DNA of 64,000 nt from Paenibacillaceae bacterium. GTDB taxonomy: Bacteria > Bacillota > Bacilli > Paenibacillales > NBRC-103111. Position numbers and translations under genes: made by a program. This document shows positions 63,026 through 64,000 of the stretch, one piece after another (the first letter of the stretch is position 1; each line of letters opens with the position of its first letter). Location of the stretch: positions 1 through 64,000 of the forward strand of contig JAQSYI010000033.1 of assembly GCA_029256185.1 (NCBI GenBank), written 5' to 3'. The notes under the pieces are model-generated. The model ran no database searches. It saw only the letters and a program-made list of their open reading frames with translations, and was not told the origin of the DNA.

Positions 63026-63198
63026 AGCTTTTCAGCCCCCTCTGCTTTTGACAAGCCCCACCAATAACACTCTACCAACCCGCCCTTAGCCCTTCATTGA
63101 GCCCACAAGCTCCAGTTCACTTCGTTTGGACAGGGGACATGTGCGCTCTTATTTGACGAAAGTTGCAGGATTGGGATTCAGGCGCGCTTAAAACAAAT

Positions 63199-63235
63199 AA
63201 AGCTCCCGCCACCATGCAGTGGATCAGGAGCCTTT
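63199..63235 (-). terminator. Terminator of the formate/nitrite transporter gene
   Basis: AAAGCTCCCG (63199-63208) pairs with CAGGAGCCTTT (63225-63235) with one G-U pair and one bulge; TTTATTTG follows on the minus strand. Confidence 0.8.
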
Positions 63236-63292
63236 ATAAAACATAGAGTATTTTCCGCTTTCCTCAGGGGATAATACAAATACTAAATGAGC

Positions 63293-64000
63293 TTATTTGG
63301 CAGCGGCGTGAACATCCCGCACAGAAGCAGGAGTCTTGGCTGCTGCTACCGGCTTGGCCTCTGCCGCAGGCGCGCTTTTATTGAGGTAGGCCACAAAATA
63401 AATTCCGGCTACAAAGATGGAACCGCCCACCAGGTTGCCCAGCCATACAGGAACAAAGTTCTGGAAGTAGTCTGCCCAGGTCAAATGCCCGGCAAAAATC
63501 GCCGCGGGAATAAGAAACATATTGGCGACAACGTGCTGGAAGCCGATGGCGACAAAAGCCATGGTCGGAAACCAGATCCCCAGAATTTTGCCTCCGATAT
63601 CTTTGGCTCCGTAAGAAAGCCATACCGCCAGAGCTACCAGCCAGTTGCAGCCGATGCCGGAAATGAAAGATTGCAGGAAGGAATCATGGACTTTATGCTC
63701 GGCCATGTCCACTGTTTTGGCCAGGAATGCTCCCGCTTCTGTAAGACCGACCACATGTCCGAAGAAATATGCGACGAACATAGCGCCGGCAAAATTGCTG
63801 ATCGTAATCAGCAGCAAGTTCCGCAGCATTTGCCAGGTGGTGATTTTACCGGTAAAACGGGCCAGGGGAACTGCCATCATATTGCCTGTGAGCAGCTCGC
63901 CGCCTCCTATCAACACCAGAATCAGACCTACGGGGAACACGGCCGCGCCAATGAAAGTGGCGAAGCTCCCCCACTCGGCAGGCATACTGGCAATGACACG
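63293..64000 (-). CDS. Formate/nitrite transporter (FNT family), 5' end cut by window
   Basis: At least 235 residues, still open at the window edge; FNT channels are about 260-280 residues long, so about 30-40 N-terminal residues are missing. Characteristic segments: FPVGLILVLIGGGELLTGNM and the Asn/His-rich pattern VAIGFQHVVANMFLIPAAIF, with six predicted membrane helices and an Ala/Lys-rich tail. It moves formate, nitrite or a similar small anion. The residue numbering cannot be fixed because the start is outside the window. The exact ion is not decidable. Confidence 0.9.
   Translation of the reverse strand, partial: RVIASMPAEWGSFATFIGAAVFPVGLILVLIGGGELLTGNMMAVPLARFTGKITTWQMLRNLLLITISNFAGAMFVAYFFGHVVGLTEAGAFLAKTVDMAEHKVHDSFLQSFISGIGCNWLVALAVWLSYGAKDIGGKILGIWFPTMAFVAIGFQHVVANMFLIPAAIFAGHLTWADYFQNFVPVWLGNLVGGSIFVAGIYFVAYLNKSAPAAEAKPVAAAKTPASVRDVHAAAK

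Overview
The window looks like a chromosomal segment of a spore-forming, fairly GC-rich Firmicute, most probably Paenibacillus or a close relative. The clues are the sporulation genes yqfC/yqfD, the Bacillus-type order rpsU-yqeY-nfeD-floA ... yqfC-yqfD-phoH-pgpH-ybeY-dgkA-cdd-era-recO, a glycine-type T-box just before the expected glyQS, YesM/YesN-like two-component systems wired to sugar ABC transporters, and strong AGGAGG-like ribosome binding sites. Assignments come from reading the sequence; no database search was possible.

Layout. (1) 1-10.3 kb: housekeeping block on the minus strand, yqfC to recO, ending at a T-box leader whose gene (expected glyQS) lies outside the left edge. Two inverted copies of a roughly 350-bp repeat with a long hairpin flank the T-box/recO/yqzL part. 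(2) 10.6-28.9 kb: polysaccharide cassette 1. It has two paralogous lipoprotein binding proteins sharing one permease pair, a YesM/YesN-type two-component system, a SurA/PrsA-like foldase, a secreted beta-helix protein, a large secreted binding protein with cohesin- and dockerin-like modules (frameshifted), and a divergent GH16 enzyme. (3) 28.9-32.2 kb: feoA/feoB iron(II) uptake operon with feoB split in two, bracketed by two 163-bp inverted MITE copies. (4) 32.2-50.4 kb: Rpn-like nuclease, then cassette 2 (cytoplasmic beta-helix hydrolase, giant GH42-like secreted enzyme, two permeases, binding protein, response regulator, histidine kinase, a decayed module) and a divergent GH105 hydrolase. 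(5) 50.5-55.4 kb: yaaA and a MarR-controlled heterodimeric ABC exporter. (6) 55.5-60.2 kb: the other half of the conserved block (hypothetical, floA, nfeD, yqeY, rpsU, hit). (7) 60.3-64 kb: a TetR/FAD-oxidoreductase fused frame, a repeat-rich non-coding stretch, and a formate/nitrite transporter cut by the window edge.

The main structural point is that blocks 1 and 6 are normally contiguous in Bacillales (yqfA/floA next to yqfC). Here they are separated by about 45 kb of accessory genes, most of which form two polysaccharide-use cassettes. In each cassette the histidine kinase probably senses an oligosaccharide or membrane state, the AraC-type regulator switches on the transporter, the secreted enzymes cut polymer outside the cell, and the importer (with an ATPase encoded elsewhere) takes up oligosaccharides for cytoplasmic GH105 and beta-helix enzymes. 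The substrate cannot be fixed from sequence. Copies or ends of the MITE-like repeat lie near both island borders and around the feo operon, so repeat-mediated assembly of the island is plausible but unproven.
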